A stretch of 40,577 nt of DNA from a virus. The DNA is taken from positions 1 to 40,577 of IMG/VR virus record IMGVR_UViG_3300013115_000245; one strand, given 5' to 3'. The stretch's first letter is position 1; every line of letters begins with the position of its first letter. Under the pieces are notes generated by a model. The model was given only the letters and a program-made list of their open reading frames with translations, did no database searches and was not told the DNA's origin. Shown here one piece after another: positions 40,077-40,577 of the stretch. A program made the translations under genes and the position numbers.

Positions 40077-40192
40077 GATTTAACCTTGACACCTGTTCTA
40101 TCAAAACAGCTGGCTATAACTTCATCTTTGCAGAATGGACTTAAGACAGTAAATTCAACACCATTAGCTAATATTATTTTATAAGCCGTCAT
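40064..40192 (-). CDS. Small protein overlapping primase start
   Basis: 42 residues from ATG 40192: MTAYKIILANGVEFTVLSPF then CKDEVIASCFDRTG and a basic tail. The pattern (strand, turn, strand, helix) looks like a genuine mini-protein, and it fills the gap between two genes with 13-14 base overlaps on each side. Not recognised. Confidence 0.6.
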   Translation of the reverse strand: MTAYKIILANGVEFTVLSPFCKDEVIASCFDRTGVKVKSCTT

Positions 40193-40430
40193 AGATTTTA
40201 TCCCAGAAGAACTTTTCAATAAATTCTAAGGTCTGTTGACAAATTAGAAATCTAACATCTATTCCATCAACCGTAATTTCAATTAAATCAAACTCACCTG
40301 GCTCTGCAGGTTCACAATCTTCCGGAGCTAAATGTGTAATAGCTGCTTTAGGTTCTGTGTAATTAGCTTCAACATCGCAAGTTATAAAACTTTCACCTAG
40401 CGTTAACTCTATTTCGAATGATGTTTTCAT
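40179..40430 (-). CDS. Conserved-looking small phage protein
   Basis: 83 residues, acidic: MKTSFEIELTLGESFITCDVEANY, then EDCEPAEPGEFDLIEITVDG and a C-terminal helix LEFIEKFFWDKIY. The Cys-Glu-Pro-Ala-Glu-Pro-Gly-Glu turn followed by a strand is familiar from small phage proteins of unknown role. GAAAGG precedes the ATG. Confidence 0.6.
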   Translation of the reverse strand: MKTSFEIELTLGESFITCDVEANYTEPKAAITHLAPEDCEPAEPGEFDLIEITVDGIDVRFLICQQTLEFIEKFFWDKIYDGL

Positions 40431-40472
40431 TTTTTGTTACCTTTCAATCATTCCTGATTTTGCTCATATATC

Positions 40473-40518
40473 GTAATAAATGGGAACATTCCTGCAATGA
40501 CAGTGTTATATGTCTAAT
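40473..40518. repeat. Dispersed 40-bp repeat, copy 3
   Basis: GTAATAAATGGGAACATTCC at the left, GTGTTATATG followed by GTCTAA at the right. It is nearly identical to the copy at 28667-28706 (differences confined to a few bases). The stop of the partial leftward gene at 40506 lies within it, as in copy 1. Confidence 0.65.
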
Positions 40519-40577
40519 TCCTTAATATCCCCATTAAATCTCCAAAATCCTTGCAATTGATCAAACCAAATATCAAG
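40506..40577 (-). CDS. C-terminal end of a leftward gene (5' end beyond window)
   Basis: The last 23 codons of a gene entering from the right edge, ending in FNGDIKELDI and a TAA inside the dispersed repeat. The residues DIWFDQLQGFWRF look protein-like. Too short to identify. Confidence 0.45.
   Translation of the reverse strand, partial: LDIWFDQLQGFWRFNGDIKELDI

Noticed and set aside
1-40577. Closure of the window as a circular genome (portal end continuing at the right edge)
   Set aside because: No terminal repeat is visible between the two ends. Joining them would give the portal a short ending (DLIFGLINCKDFG...) that does not look like the family's C-terminus, whereas the right edge has a better reading in another frame.

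Overview
This window is almost entirely a tailed-phage genome, or a large contig of one, with long-tailed (siphovirus-like) virion genes. It is AT-rich and densely packed, with many 1-14 base overlaps between genes. The likely host is a marine gammaproteobacterium of the Alteromonadales type. That is inferred from a captured host fragment carrying the end of mltG followed directly by tmk, a gene order usual in Gammaproteobacteria. No functional integrase or clear CI-type repressor is visible, so a lytic or defective-temperate lifestyle is more likely, but this is not proven. Both ends of the window cut through minus-strand genes.

Layout. (1) 1-4745, minus strand: a truncated portal gene with its own promoter, small unknown genes, a tyrosine-recombinase-like protein lacking catalytic residues, a DUF3987/YfjI-type ATPase and a small Cro-like HTH protein. 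(2) 4746-5464: a gene-free AT-rich control or origin-like region with paired AGGGTAA/TTACCCT dyads, then tRNA-Pro(UGG) and tRNA-Arg(UCU). (3) 5465-8241, plus strand: terS and terL, separated by an inserted host segment (end of mltG plus complete tmk) bounded by a perfect 115-bp duplication of the terS/terL junction. (4) 8295-13836: tailspike, DUF2213 scaffold/protease-like protein, cement protein, major capsid protein and a small coiled-coil protein, closed by a bidirectional terminator. (5) 13953-16867, minus strand: an island of small genes and a Sak4-like AAA ATPase. (6) 16987-28475, plus strand: virion accessory proteins, 3-TM holin, membrane and coiled-coil proteins, then the ordered connector and tail genes (adaptor, stopper, gp10-like, terminator, tube, chaperone, tape measure, tail-tip proteins, NlpC/P60, J-like). 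(7) 28438-40577, minus strand: early genes, including dNMP kinase, endolysin with a coupled small membrane protein, RecE-like exonuclease, VRR-NUC nuclease, two SF2 helicases, a bacterial-type sliding clamp, a DNA methyltransferase and a CHC2 zinc-finger primase fragment.

How the genes work together. The minus-strand early genes appear to provide replication (clamp, primase-like protein, helicases), recombination (RecE-like exonuclease with Sak4-like ATPase), nucleotide supply (dNMP kinase, now joined by the captured thymidylate kinase) and DNA modification. The plus-strand genes package DNA and build capsid and tail. Lysis functions are split: the holin is in the late plus-strand block and the endolysin in the early minus-strand block.

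The most striking feature is the mltG'-tmk insertion, which leaves both terminase genes intact. Others are the portal gene lying inverted and away from the head genes, the paired dyads near 5 kb, and repeated elements at the 3' ends of several minus-strand genes, one of which resembles an integron attC site. All functional calls rest on reading the sequences by eye; no database search was run.
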